Source: JADLGH01 sp964586675 (GTDB lineage: Bacteria; Desulfobacterota_D; UBA1144; Nemesobacterales; UBA2774). Taken from it: a stretch of 64,000 bases of DNA. The notes under the pieces are model-generated. The model did not search any database. It was not told the DNA's origin and saw only the letters and a list, made by a program, of their open reading frames with translations. The DNA is taken from positions 41,613 through 105,612 of the forward strand of contig CAZPHQ010000007.1 of assembly GCA_964586675.1 (NCBI GenBank), in the 5' to 3' direction. The translations under genes were made by a program, and so were the position numbers. This document shows, piece after piece, positions 18,242-25,871 of the stretch (the first letter of the stretch is position 1; the number at the start of each line of letters is the position of its first letter).

Positions 18242-18739
18242 ATGATGACCATAAATTGTCCGAGTCAATCAAGAATCAAAAATCTTTTTGCCGGTTTTGT
18301 AGTTTTATCCATCTATACATTTTTATCGATTTTAACAGCATGTGACGGTGATGGCAGTGGGAATCCGACACCGACACCAACGCCGGATTGCATAGATATT
18401 TCAGGTGGTATCGCCCCCTTGGAAGAATTCGATAGCTGTCCGGCAGAGGGGATTACACTCGTTTGCAATAATCTATTCTGTGATTTTTTTGAACCTGGAC
18501 AAACTCCGCCTATACCTCCTGCTTTGCAGACGTTAGTTCTTCCGTCAGAATGTGTCCAGGTCGATTGCTTTACGATGGAATGCGTTATTCGATCAACGGA
18601 ATTTCCGGGCGAGGGAGATATAATTGGAACTGGAAGATTCGTGATAACGACATTTCTGACGACAAATTTATTTAGCGGTAGTATATTATTAAATGAAGTG
18701 GATCAATTTGATTATGTGTGCAACAGCGTAGTTTTCTAA
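18242..18739 (+). CDS. Cys-containing lipoprotein of unknown function
   Basis: A 165-residue protein with an N-terminal hydrophobic segment ending in a plausible lipobox (SILTAC, Cys at about 34), then a Pro-Thr linker (NPTPTPTPDC) and a compact domain with about eight more Cys. This looks like an exported, disulfide-stabilised surface domain. No family is recognised. The gene is visibly AT-richer than the transport genes before it, as is the convergent metzincin-like gene that follows. There is no clear ribosome site before the ATG-ATG at 18242. A strong hairpin follows at 18763-18806. Confidence 0.65.
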   Translation: MMTINCPSQSRIKNLFAGFVVLSIYTFLSILTACDGDGSGNPTPTPTPDCIDISGGIAPLEEFDSCPAEGITLVCNNLFCDFFEPGQTPPIPPALQTLVLPSECVQVDCFTMECVIRSTEFPGEGDIIGTGRFVITTFLTTNLFSGSILLNEVDQFDYVCNSVVF

Positions 18740-18762
18740 TCACATTGGTAAATAACCTTTCG

Positions 18763-18806
18763 ATAAACATGCCCACCCGATTCAACTTCTGGATGGGCAT
18801 GTTTAT
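18763..18806. terminator. Bidirectional terminator hairpin
   Basis: ATAAACATGCCCA (18763-18775) pairs perfectly with TGGGCATGTTTAT (18794-18806), a 13-bp stem with an 18-base loop and AT-rich flanks on both sides. It lies between two convergent genes and would serve both. Confidence 0.75.
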
Positions 18807-18820
18807 AATTTATATTATTG

Positions 18821-19939
18821 TCAGAAAAACCTGTGGTCCGGGGGGGGGTTGTTTTGATCCGATGGAGAATTGCATTGTCCCCCCTTCGTCCCATCAACAC
18901 ATCTAGAAGTTTTTCTTAAATCTTTTTCCATATGACAATGACCATATCCATATTGATGTAACATTTCATGTCTTGCGACACCCCACTTGTTCCTTTCACA
19001 TGGTTCTGCAATATGTATAGTTTTATCGTAAATTGTGAGGGTTCCGGATGGAAGTGGCACGTTACAATCAGGATAATCACATTGGGTAGGTGATGGTGAT
19101 CCAGGAGCGCATCCACAAACGTCGCCGCCGCAGATGGTCTGCGGGATGAGATCTGATGTGTTTTTCCAAACTTTCATGGTAAGTCTAACTGGTTGCATAT
19201 GCGAATTTGCACCGTTATAGAATTTCATGCAATTGGGCAGGGACATCATATTACTGTTTGGTGTATCGTTATAGATGATGGTGTTATTATGTAGATGATG
19301 ATGCATGCAACTTGCGTGACACGATTTCGATGGATACATCGGACAATAACGCACTTCTATACATTGTCCATCGTTAGGATTATCATCCTGACAATACCTA
19401 TTTCCATAGCATTGGGTTGCTGGGGCGGTAGATCCGGTTGTGCAACTAGAAGGTTGGCAATTATATGCATGTGCTGGAGGTATTATAAAATTGAATATAT
19501 CATTGCTCATTTCGTTAAGGTCTATGGAGTTAAGTGGGCTTAACAAATAACTAGCAAAATTTGTTGCACAGCCCCAAACATCTCCTAATGTTGTATGAGG
19601 CGGTCGTTCACCTTCTGGATATTCTACTGGAGGAGTATAAAAGAAATAAATATTTGTTTTGCCGTTTTTCTTGGCCCATTCAATAATATATGGAACATCT
19701 GTATACCCATCTTCCAAAATAAATAGAGCGTTTGGATCATCTGCTTTATTGCTAAACTCCAGAGGTATATCCTGGCTATTCTTAGTAACCCAACCATATC
19801 CTGTCGGCAGCATCGATTTTTCGAGTTTAAGGATTTCGGAAGAATTACCTATAACAATAACATTGATTACATCAGTTTTTGATTCTTGGGCAAAAGCTGG
19901 GATGGCTACATATGCAATGATTGTTCCCATGCATAGCAT
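18821..19939 (-). CDS. Secreted Cys-rich metzincin-like metalloprotease (frame broken in the signal peptide)
   Basis: The chain carries HEMLHQYGYGH at residues 324-334, a full HExxHxxGxxH zinc site of the metzincin type. The mature region has about 20 Cys, a Cys/His-rich patch (CHASCMHHHLHN, about 207-218) and a signal-peptidase site (AFAQ, about 15-18), so it is an exported, disulfide-rich protein. No Met-turn is obvious in the short tail after the zinc site, so activity is uncertain. The in-frame start at 19939 has no ribosome site and lacks the charged start of a signal peptide. A perfect ribosome site instead serves ATG 19977 in another frame (separate entry). A run of nine G (18840-18848) encodes the Pro residues near the C-terminus. 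Confidence 0.72.
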   Translation of the reverse strand: MLCMGTIIAYVAIPAFAQESKTDVINVIVIGNSSEILKLEKSMLPTGYGWVTKNSQDIPLEFSNKADDPNALFILEDGYTDVPYIIEWAKKNGKTNIYFFYTPPVEYPEGERPPHTTLGDVWGCATNFASYLLSPLNSIDLNEMSNDIFNFIIPPAHAYNCQPSSCTTGSTAPATQCYGNRYCQDDNPNDGQCIEVRYCPMYPSKSCHASCMHHHLHNNTIIYNDTPNSNMMSLPNCMKFYNGANSHMQPVRLTMKVWKNTSDLIPQTICGGDVCGCAPGSPSPTQCDYPDCNVPLPSGTLTIYDKTIHIAEPCERNKWGVARHEMLHQYGYGHCHMEKDLRKTSRCVDGTKGGQCNSPSDQNNPPPDHRFF

Positions 19940-19977
19940 GAAAATGCGTCAGCTAGATAATATAATTTCTTTGCCAT
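19906..19977 (-). pseudogene. Out-of-frame true start of the metzincin-like gene
   Basis: GGAGGG (19985-19990) sits 7 bases before ATG 19977 and opens a 23-codon frame starting MAKKLYYLADAF, which then stops. Adding one T to the T run at 19941-19944 joins this to the downstream frame and gives a complete signal peptide: basic start, hydrophobic core, AFAQ cleavage site. The most direct reading is a one-base deletion, real or technical, in the native gene. Confidence 0.65.
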
Positions 19978-20013
19978 TTGCGTTCCCTCCTTGTGGTTTA
20001 TACCATGATTGCG

Positions 20014-20042
20014 ACTTTAGTATATTAGGAATACAGTGTCAA
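20014..20042 (-). promoter_or_regulatory. Sigma70-type promoter for the metzincin-like gene
   Basis: On the minus strand TTGACA (20037-20042) and TAAAGT (20014-20019) are separated by 17 bases. Initiation near 20007 would leave about 30 bases before the ribosome site and ATG 19977. This supports 19977 rather than 19939 as the original start. Confidence 0.55.
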
Positions 20043-20182
20043 GATTGAACAAATTAATAGAAAATTATCTACTATTTTTAATGTAATATAGAAATGTAAA
20101 AACCAGCAATTTAGGATAATCGAATTAGCAGTGTAGGTTATATCTTTCCACTGGTTGGTGGTCTAATTGTACAGAGAGTGCA

Positions 20183-20335
20183 TCATTCCTCTCCGCTTAT
20201 CTTCCACCAGTCCCCCGCGCGCACGAGGAGCGCCCTCATGTATTCGACGTGCGACCACGTTAGCGGGTCGGGGCCGGCTGGCCAGCCGGTTCGAGAAGAC
20301 GTCCGGCGGGTCTCATTCTGTCCTCTGTAGCCCGT
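20183..20335 (-). pseudogene. Possible C-terminal remnant of a GH15 glucoamylase-like gene
   Basis: An open stretch of about 50 codons without a start reads GPDPLTWSHVEYMRALLV and then ends GDWWKISGEE before a stop. PLxWSHxEYxRA is reminiscent of the C-terminal end of glycoside hydrolase family 15 proteins. It is bounded upstream by an in-frame stop and has GC-rich, native-like composition, unlike the AT-rich patch beside it. I read it as the tail of a gene truncated when the AT-rich segment arrived; the family assignment is tentative. Confidence 0.4.
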
Positions 20336-20409
20336 TTACGTGCAAATCCGCCTTTCGCGGGCGCGTTTTCAACCCGCTCCATACTCGAAACGGCCCCTCG
20401 AATTATTCC

Positions 20410-20437
20410 TTGCCTCCGGATTTTTGAAGGCTATATT
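20410..20437 (+). promoter_or_regulatory. Likely promoter of the htrA gene
   Basis: TTGCCT (20410-20415) and TATATT (20432-20437) are 16 bases apart. Initiation near 20444 would give a leader of about 35 bases before the ribosome site AGGAGG and ATG 20479. This argues against the longer frame beginning at 20446. Confidence 0.45.
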
Positions 20438-20478
20438 ATTTCATTATGCAATTTCCTTACTACCCAGGAGGCTTTTCC

Positions 20479-22020
20479 ATGAAGCGGTATTTCGCACTAT
20501 TTCTAATATTCCCACTTTTAGTCCTGACTCTCTCGACAGGCTGCGAGAGAACGGCGGAGAAAAGCGCCCAGGAGGGCGCCGCTCCCGTCGCTGAAAAGGA
20601 GACGCAGGCCGAGAAGCCCGCGTCAGCGCCGGTCCCGCAGTCGGCTAAAGATATGGCGGAAGCTGTAAAAGACCTTCCCGTCGCAGGGTTTCAGTCCTTC
20701 GCGGACCTCGTCGAAATACTCAAGCCCTCGGTTGTCAACATCAGCACGACGAGCGTCGTGAAGCAAAGGGGTTTCGGGCAGGGGCAGAGGCGCTCGCCTT
20801 TCGGCCCCAACGATCCCTTCGAGGACTTTTTCGACAGGTTCTTTCAGGGCCAGCCCCAGCAGCCTCAGGAATTCCAGCGCCAGGGCCTGGGCTCGGGATT
20901 CATCATAAGCGAGGACGGCTACGTCGTAACGAATAACCACGTCGTCGAAAGGGCGACCGACATAAGCGTCATTCTCGAAAACGGCGAGAAGTACGAAGCC
21001 AAGGTCGTGGGAAAAGACCCTAAAACTGATCTCGCTGTTATAAAATTCGAGCCCAAGGGCAAGCTCCAGGCAGTGAAGTACGGAGATTCCGAAAGGCTCA
21101 GGATAGGCGACTGGGTAATCGCCATAGGCAACCCGTTCGGCCTCGGTTATACCGTAACGGCCGGCATAGTAAGCGCCAAGGGAAGGTCCCTCGGGCTCGG
21201 CGCATACGACGATTTCATACAGACGGACGCGTCTCTCAACCCCGGCAACAGCGGCGGGCCGCTCTTTAACTTAAAGGGAGAGGTAGTCGGCGTGAACACG
21301 GCCATCGTGGCGCAGGGGCAGGGCATAGGGTTCGCCATCCCGATCAACATGGCCCACTTCGTCATCGAGCAGTTAAAAGAAGGCGGAAAGGTCGTAAGGG
21401 GATGGCTCGGAGTTTACGTCCAGAAGCTCACCCCCGAGCTTGCCGCGAGTCTCGGGCTTGACGAAGAAGAAGGCGCGCTCGTGAGCGACGTCACACCCGG
21501 CAGCCCGGCGGAGAAGGCCGGCATCAAGAGGGGCGACGTCATCGTCGAGTACGACGGCAGAAAGATCGACGATATAAACGACCTCACGACCCTCGCCGCG
21601 GTAACGTCTCCCGGAACGGAAGTCAGCATGAAGCTCCTTCAGGACGGCAAGCAGAAGGATATTAAAGTAAAGCTCGACGAGTTCCCGGACGATGAAGCCC
21701 AGGCCGCTGGGGCAGAAGACGCCGAGGACAGCCTCGGGCTAACCGTGAGAGCGCTTGATCCTCAGATAGCGCGCAGCTTTAATCTCGAGACCGACAAGGG
21801 CGTCGTCATAGTGGACGTCATGCGGGGCAGCCCGGCTGTCGAAGCCGGTCTCAGGCCCGGCGACGTCATAGTCGAGCTCAACAAGAAAGAGGTAAAAACC
21901 CTTCAGGATTACACGTCGGCCATTGCGGGCGTCAAACCAGGAGGCACCGCGCTCTTCTTAGTGAAGAGGGGCAGCAATACGATCTACACGGCCGTCAGGA
22001 TGGGCGACGAAAAGTCGTAA
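20479..22020 (+). CDS. htrA: HtrA/DegP-family periplasmic serine protease (lipoprotein form)
   Basis: An envelope quality-control protease/chaperone. From ATG 20479 (AGGAGG 8 bases upstream) the signal peptide ends in a lipobox (LSTGC, Cys22), so it is probably lipid-anchored rather than freely soluble. The trypsin-like domain has His154 (VTNNHVVE), Asp184 (KTDLAVI) and Ser258 (NPGNSGGPL), a complete triad. Two PDZ domains follow, at about residues 290-380 and 410-505, as in DegP/DegQ. A flexible loop rich in Gln, Phe and Pro (about 98-135) resembles the LA loop. Its 513 residues match the Do-type family. A terminator hairpin follows. Confidence 0.95.
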   Translation: MKRYFALFLIFPLLVLTLSTGCERTAEKSAQEGAAPVAEKETQAEKPASAPVPQSAKDMAEAVKDLPVAGFQSFADLVEILKPSVVNISTTSVVKQRGFGQGQRRSPFGPNDPFEDFFDRFFQGQPQQPQEFQRQGLGSGFIISEDGYVVTNNHVVERATDISVILENGEKYEAKVVGKDPKTDLAVIKFEPKGKLQAVKYGDSERLRIGDWVIAIGNPFGLGYTVTAGIVSAKGRSLGLGAYDDFIQTDASLNPGNSGGPLFNLKGEVVGVNTAIVAQGQGIGFAIPINMAHFVIEQLKEGGKVVRGWLGVYVQKLTPELAASLGLDEEEGALVSDVTPGSPAEKAGIKRGDVIVEYDGRKIDDINDLTTLAAVTSPGTEVSMKLLQDGKQKDIKVKLDEFPDDEAQAAGAEDAEDSLGLTVRALDPQIARSFNLETDKGVVIVDVMRGSPAVEAGLRPGDVIVELNKKEVKTLQDYTSAIAGVKPGGTALFLVKRGSNTIYTAVRMGDEKS

Positions 22021-22054
22021 CGACGCCCCCAGGCTTGAGCGTTTCAGGAACGGG

Positions 22055-22075
22055 GCGGATTCATCCGCTCTTTTG
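22055..22075 (+). terminator. Rho-independent terminator after htrA
   Basis: GCGGAT (22055-22060) pairs with ATCCGC (22063-22068), with outer GGAAC/GTTCC able to extend the structure, and a TCTTTTG tract follows directly. Confidence 0.6.
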
Positions 22076-22227
22076 TTCCGGAAGCGGACATCTTCCTCCG
22101 GGATGGGTGTATTATTAATCGGCGCTTTATTGACACCGGTCTTCTTTTCATGGGAAAATGAAAAGAGTTCGAACGTCGTCGATCGGCCCTCACCCTGCAT
22201 ACTCAGAACTTCCAGGAGGATAATCCC

Positions 22228-23535
22228 ATGGCGGAGCCCGCGAAAAAGCGCATACTCATCCTGGGCGGCGGCTTCGGCGGCCTCGAAGCGGCCCAGCATC
22301 TTGAAAAACATTTCAAGGAAAGAGACGACGTCGAGATAACGCTCGTCAACAAGAACAACTATCTCGTGTTCACATCCATGCTCGCCGAAGTGGTATCCAG
22401 CAGCATCGAGGCGAAGCACGTCGTGATCCCCATAAGAGAATGCCTCAGGAAAGCATATTTCAAGGAGCTTTCGATAGACGCTCTCGACTTCGATAAAAAG
22501 ACAGTCTCCTGCAGCCATACCGACACGGGGGAGAAATTCCTTTTCGAATACGACTATCTCATCCTGGCCCTGGGCTCCATAACGGGCTATCACGGCGTCC
22601 CCGGCGCGGCTGAATTCTCGTTCCCTTTAAAGACGCTCAACGACGCGATGATTCTCAGAAACCACGTGATAGATATGTTCGAGAGGGCCGACCTCGAAAC
22701 CGACCCGGATACGAGGCGAAAGCTTCTCACCTTCGTCGTCGCCGGCGGCGGATACACCGGCATAGAGGTCGCGGCGGAGCTCAACGATTACGTCTCCGCG
22801 AGCCGGAGGTTCTACAGGAACGTAAAAGCGGGCGAGGTGAAGGTAGTGGTGATCGATCCCGGCGACAGGATAATGCACGAGATGAGCGAAGGGCTCGCGG
22901 ATTATGGCCTGAAACTCCTTCAGAAGCGCGGGATGGAGTTCCGGCTCAAAACGCGTATAGCGGGCGTCACGAAGGACAGCGTCAAAACAGAGGACGGCAG
23001 CACCGTCGACACCTGCACCACCATCTGGGCCGCGGGAACATCTCCCCAGCCCGTGGTCGCCGCGCTTGCCTGTGCAGACAAGAGAGGCAGGGTGGAAGTG
23101 AACGAATATATGGAGGTCGCCGGATACCCGGGCGTATGGGCCCTGGGCGACTGCGCCGTCATTCCCGACCCCCACACCGGAGGCCCTTATCCGCCCACGG
23201 CCCAGCACGCCGAGCGCGAAGGCGCCCGCGTGGCGGTGAACGTCGCCGCCGCAATAAACGGGAAAGACGGCGACAAGAGGCCTTTCGTCTACAGGACGAT
23301 GGGCATGCTCGCCCCGCTCGGGCACAGGTCGGCCGTCGCCGAGATAAGAGGGTTCAAGTTCTCGGGGTTCTTCGCATGGTTCATGTGGCGCTGCATCTAT
23401 CTCGGGAAGCTACCCGGGTGGGATAGAAAAATAAGGGTAGCCCTCGACTGGTTCCTCGACGTATTCCTTCCGAGAGACATCGTTCAGCTCAAGATGGAGA
23501 TAAGGCAGAATCAGTCGCCGGCCGGCAAGCCCTGA
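22228..23535 (+). CDS. Type II NADH dehydrogenase-like FAD oxidoreductase
   Basis: A 435-residue pyridine-nucleotide:disulfide-type flavoprotein of the NDH-2 family, which oxidises NADH and reduces quinone at the membrane surface without pumping protons. The FAD-binding Rossmann motif is at about residues 10-22 (ILGGGFGGLEAAQHL). The NAD-binding motif is near residue 170 (VVAGGGYTGIEVAAEL), and the C-terminal FAD contact is WALGDCAVIPDP (about 305). The hydrophobic/basic tail after residue 370 is the usual membrane-association region. AGGAGG precedes ATG 22228 at good spacing. Its 3' end overlaps the cytochrome b gene by 25 bases in the opposite direction; the two are respiratory neighbours. 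Confidence 0.9.
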   Translation: MAEPAKKRILILGGGFGGLEAAQHLEKHFKERDDVEITLVNKNNYLVFTSMLAEVVSSSIEAKHVVIPIRECLRKAYFKELSIDALDFDKKTVSCSHTDTGEKFLFEYDYLILALGSITGYHGVPGAAEFSFPLKTLNDAMILRNHVIDMFERADLETDPDTRRKLLTFVVAGGGYTGIEVAAELNDYVSASRRFYRNVKAGEVKVVVIDPGDRIMHEMSEGLADYGLKLLQKRGMEFRLKTRIAGVTKDSVKTEDGSTVDTCTTIWAAGTSPQPVVAALACADKRGRVEVNEYMEVAGYPGVWALGDCAVIPDPHTGGPYPPTAQHAEREGARVAVNVAAAINGKDGDKRPFVYRTMGMLAPLGHRSAVAEIRGFKFSGFFAWFMWRCIYLGKLPGWDRKIRVALDWFLDVFLPRDIVQLKMEIRQNQSPAGKP

Positions 23536-24938
23536 GCCGCCTTTCGCGTCCTCGATTTCAGGAACGCCACGAGGTCGCTCAGCTCCTGGTTCGTGAGCGT
23601 TCCGCCGAACCCCGGCATGTTCAGACCGCCGTTCATGATTCGCCACGTCAGCTCGTTCGCGCTAAGCCTGTCGCCGATGTATGTCAGGTCCGGCCCCCTG
23701 AGCCCGCCGTGCCCGTCTATCTGGTGGCAGTAGAGGCATCCCTTGTCGTTAAAATCCATCCCGCCCCTGTATATCGGGCCCGAATCCGTTCCTATCATCT
23801 CGGCCGTGAGCGGCTTGGCGTCGAAGTGCGGCGACCAGGGCGAAACGATACCTATCGCCCACAGCCCGGATATCGTCAGTATGACGAGCGCCACTATGGC
23901 GACAGCCCACGGCCTTCTGAGCGGGCTTCTCTCGCCCCTGTTCGATATGAATGGAAGGCAGAAGAGCAGGAGCCCGACTATCAGCGGCCCGAGCACCATC
24001 AGGTACGTCTCGAGGGCCGGCGGCATGAGCGCGAGGAACGCGAAATAAAAGACAAAGTACCAGTCCGGCACCGGGAGCGCGTCTATGTCCGAAGGATTCG
24101 GGGGCGGCCCCAGCGTCGGCGGGCCTATTACTATGGCAACAACCAGGATAGTCGTGATGACGATAAATCCGAAGACCATATCCTTCCACGCCGCGTCTGG
24201 CCAGAAGGGGATTCCTTTTGTATGAACCAGGTTTTCGTATTTTTCTCTGTAGGTTGCCGGATCGACAGGATCGCCCGCCTTGGGGAATTCGGATATACCG
24301 TTCCGTATGACGAGATAGAGGTGAAATCCTATGAAAACGAATAACAGCGCCGGGATTATGAATACGTGATAGGCGAACATGCGGCTCAGCGTCGCGCCGC
24401 CTATGGTTTCGCCGCCGATTATAAAGTCCGCGAGCCAGTCTCCGAGGAGCGGCACTCGCGCGGCCTGCTCCGAGGCCACAATTGCGGACCAAACGGCTGT
24501 CTGGTCCCACCTTATCACCTGCCCCGTGAATCCCATAACGACCGTTAGCGCGAGCAGAACGACACCCGTGATCCAGTTCATCTCGCGCGGGAATTTATAT
24601 GCGGCGGTGAGGTAGACCTGAATCATGTGAATGCCGACCAGCAGCATCATGGCCGACGCTCCCCAGTTGTGCATACCGCGCACGATTCGTCCGAAGGTTG
24701 TCTGGTTCGTTATATACTGAAGGCTCTGATATGCCTCGCCCGCTGACGGAACGTATATGAACGCGAGGGTCACGCCCGTCGCGACCTGCAGTATGAAGGC
24801 GAAGAGGGTGGCGCTCCCGAACACGTAAAACCATGTGGCAGTGTTCGGCGGGACAGCGTGCTTCGCTATAGGCCCGACAGCAGCCGACAGGCCTGTGCGG
24901 TCGTCGAGCCACGCCCACGCGCTCCTTAAAAAATTCAT
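23511..24938 (-). CDS. Cytochrome b fused to a C-terminal cytochrome c domain
   Basis: Quinol-oxidising core of the bc-type complex. The first heme-ligand helix has His-x13-His (HNWGASAMMLLVGIH) and the second His-x14-His (HVFIIPALLFVFIGFH), the latter spacing being b6-like. The conserved PDW..PE-type Qo motif appears as VPDWYFVFYFAFLALMPP. The second membrane half (subunit IV-like) occupies about residues 225-375. After it comes a monoheme cytochrome c domain with CLYCH (about residue 410) and the distal Met region (GLNMPGF), replacing a separate cytochrome c1. It is the last gene of the seven-gene respiratory operon and lies just after the Rieske gene. Confidence 0.93.
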   Translation of the reverse strand: MNFLRSAWAWLDDRTGLSAAVGPIAKHAVPPNTATWFYVFGSATLFAFILQVATGVTLAFIYVPSAGEAYQSLQYITNQTTFGRIVRGMHNWGASAMMLLVGIHMIQVYLTAAYKFPREMNWITGVVLLALTVVMGFTGQVIRWDQTAVWSAIVASEQAARVPLLGDWLADFIIGGETIGGATLSRMFAYHVFIIPALLFVFIGFHLYLVIRNGISEFPKAGDPVDPATYREKYENLVHTKGIPFWPDAAWKDMVFGFIVITTILVVAIVIGPPTLGPPPNPSDIDALPVPDWYFVFYFAFLALMPPALETYLMVLGPLIVGLLLFCLPFISNRGERSPLRRPWAVAIVALVILTISGLWAIGIVSPWSPHFDAKPLTAEMIGTDSGPIYRGGMDFNDKGCLYCHQIDGHGGLRGPDLTYIGDRLSANELTWRIMNGGLNMPGFGGTLTNQELSDLVAFLKSRTRKAAQGLPAGD

Positions 24939-24988
24939 ATACCGTATCCCCCTTTAAATCTCATCCGGTTCCATCTCCCGAAATGCGC

Positions 24989-25495
24989 TCAACTTGTCGT
25001 TACAGGTATTGCGCTCGTCAGTATTTCGACCTGCCCGTTATTTATCCTGACGGGATACTGGTAGAGGCCCCTCGGCGGCGGGCCCGCTGCGACGGAGCCG
25101 TCCTCGTAATAAACCCCGCCGTGACACGGGCACATGAACAGCTTCGCGCCGGCGATCCACCTCACCGGGCAGCCCAGGTGGGCGCAGTTCACGGAGAACG
25201 CAATGAAACTCGACTGCCCGGCCCTCCTGAGCCATGCAGCCGTCTCCGCCGTCACACCGGCCCACGGGAGGGGCGAGGAATCTATGAATTTGACCAGCAC
25301 CGTCTCGCCCTCGATGAAGCTCTCCGCGAGGCCGACCGCCCTCCACTCGGGCGGGGGTTTCCTGAATATCGGCTCCAGTATCGAGCCGATTATCGGGATC
25401 GCGGCGAGGGCGCCGGCGACGCTGCTGAGAACGATGCCGAGCTTGACGAAGAACTGCCTTCTCGTACACTCACTCGTTCTGGTCTTTTCGCTCAT
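24989..25495 (-). CDS. Rieske [2Fe-2S] protein of the bc complex, Tat-exported
   Basis: A 168-residue Rieske subunit that takes an electron from quinol at the Qo site and passes it to the cytochrome c domain. Cluster ligands are in CAHLGC (Cys104, His106) and CPCHGG (Cys122, His125), with Cys109/Cys124 as the stabilising disulfide. The N-terminus has a twin-arginine signal-anchor (TRRQFFVKLG, residues 11-20) followed by a membrane helix, consistent with Tat export of the folded protein; a TatA/B gene lies at 32 kb. GGAGAG precedes ATG 25495. Its start overlaps the end of the preceding gene by 26 bases, indicating coupling. Confidence 0.95.
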   Translation of the reverse strand: MSEKTRTSECTRRQFFVKLGIVLSSVAGALAAIPIIGSILEPIFRKPPPEWRAVGLAESFIEGETVLVKFIDSSPLPWAGVTAETAAWLRRAGQSSFIAFSVNCAHLGCPVRWIAGAKLFMCPCHGGVYYEDGSVAAGPPPRGLYQYPVRINNGQVEILTSAIPVTTS

Positions 25496-25811
25496 TTCTC
25501 AGCTCTCCTATCCATCCTATGAGTGCGGCAGTGAATAACACGAGTCCTATAAACGATACTATCACGATGGTGCTGAGGACCTGGTTAAACCCCACGGCCA
25601 TTCCCCAGAGCATAAAGGTTATGCCGAGGCCCATGATCGCGGGCCAGTATCCGGGCGAGGGCAATCTCTCGGGAAGCGGCTTGTGCCATCCCGGGGGAAT
25701 ACCCTGGAGGGCGATCTCCCTCTCTACATCCTCGTAGCTGTCGGCGTATTCCAACTTTTCCGCCGCGCCCGCGCCCTGACTCGGGGCCTGAAATTCGCTT
25801 CCGGAGCTCAA
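25470..25811 (-). CDS. Small two-helix respiratory subunit (cytochrome c oxidase subunit IV-like)
   Basis: A 113-residue protein with a polar N-terminal half (about 1-55, ending GWHKPLPERLPSPGYWP). Two membrane helices follow (about 56-76 and 82-103), then a charged tail. Its size, two-helix plan and place inside the operon between ctaG and the Rieske gene fit a subunit IV or supernumerary subunit of the caa3 oxidase; the sequence itself is weakly diagnostic. It overlaps the Rieske start by 26 bases. Confidence 0.7.
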   Translation of the reverse strand: MSSGSEFQAPSQGAGAAEKLEYADSYEDVEREIALQGIPPGWHKPLPERLPSPGYWPAIMGLGITFMLWGMAVGFNQVLSTIVIVSFIGLVLFTAALIGWIGELRNERKDQNE

Positions 25812-25871
25812 AGTACGCCCTCCCTTTTATCCTGCCGTTGGGGATTATCAGTCATCGTTTTCATCGATCTT

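Noticed and set aside
18718..18906. A 62-codon frame after the lipoprotein gene
   Set aside because: It runs through the terminator hairpin and overlaps the metzincin-like gene; no ribosome site or domain.
20167..20594. Two plus-strand frames before htrA
   Set aside because: Arg/Ser-rich translations without ribosome sites; the opposite strand reads as a more protein-like fragment and the second overlaps htrA.
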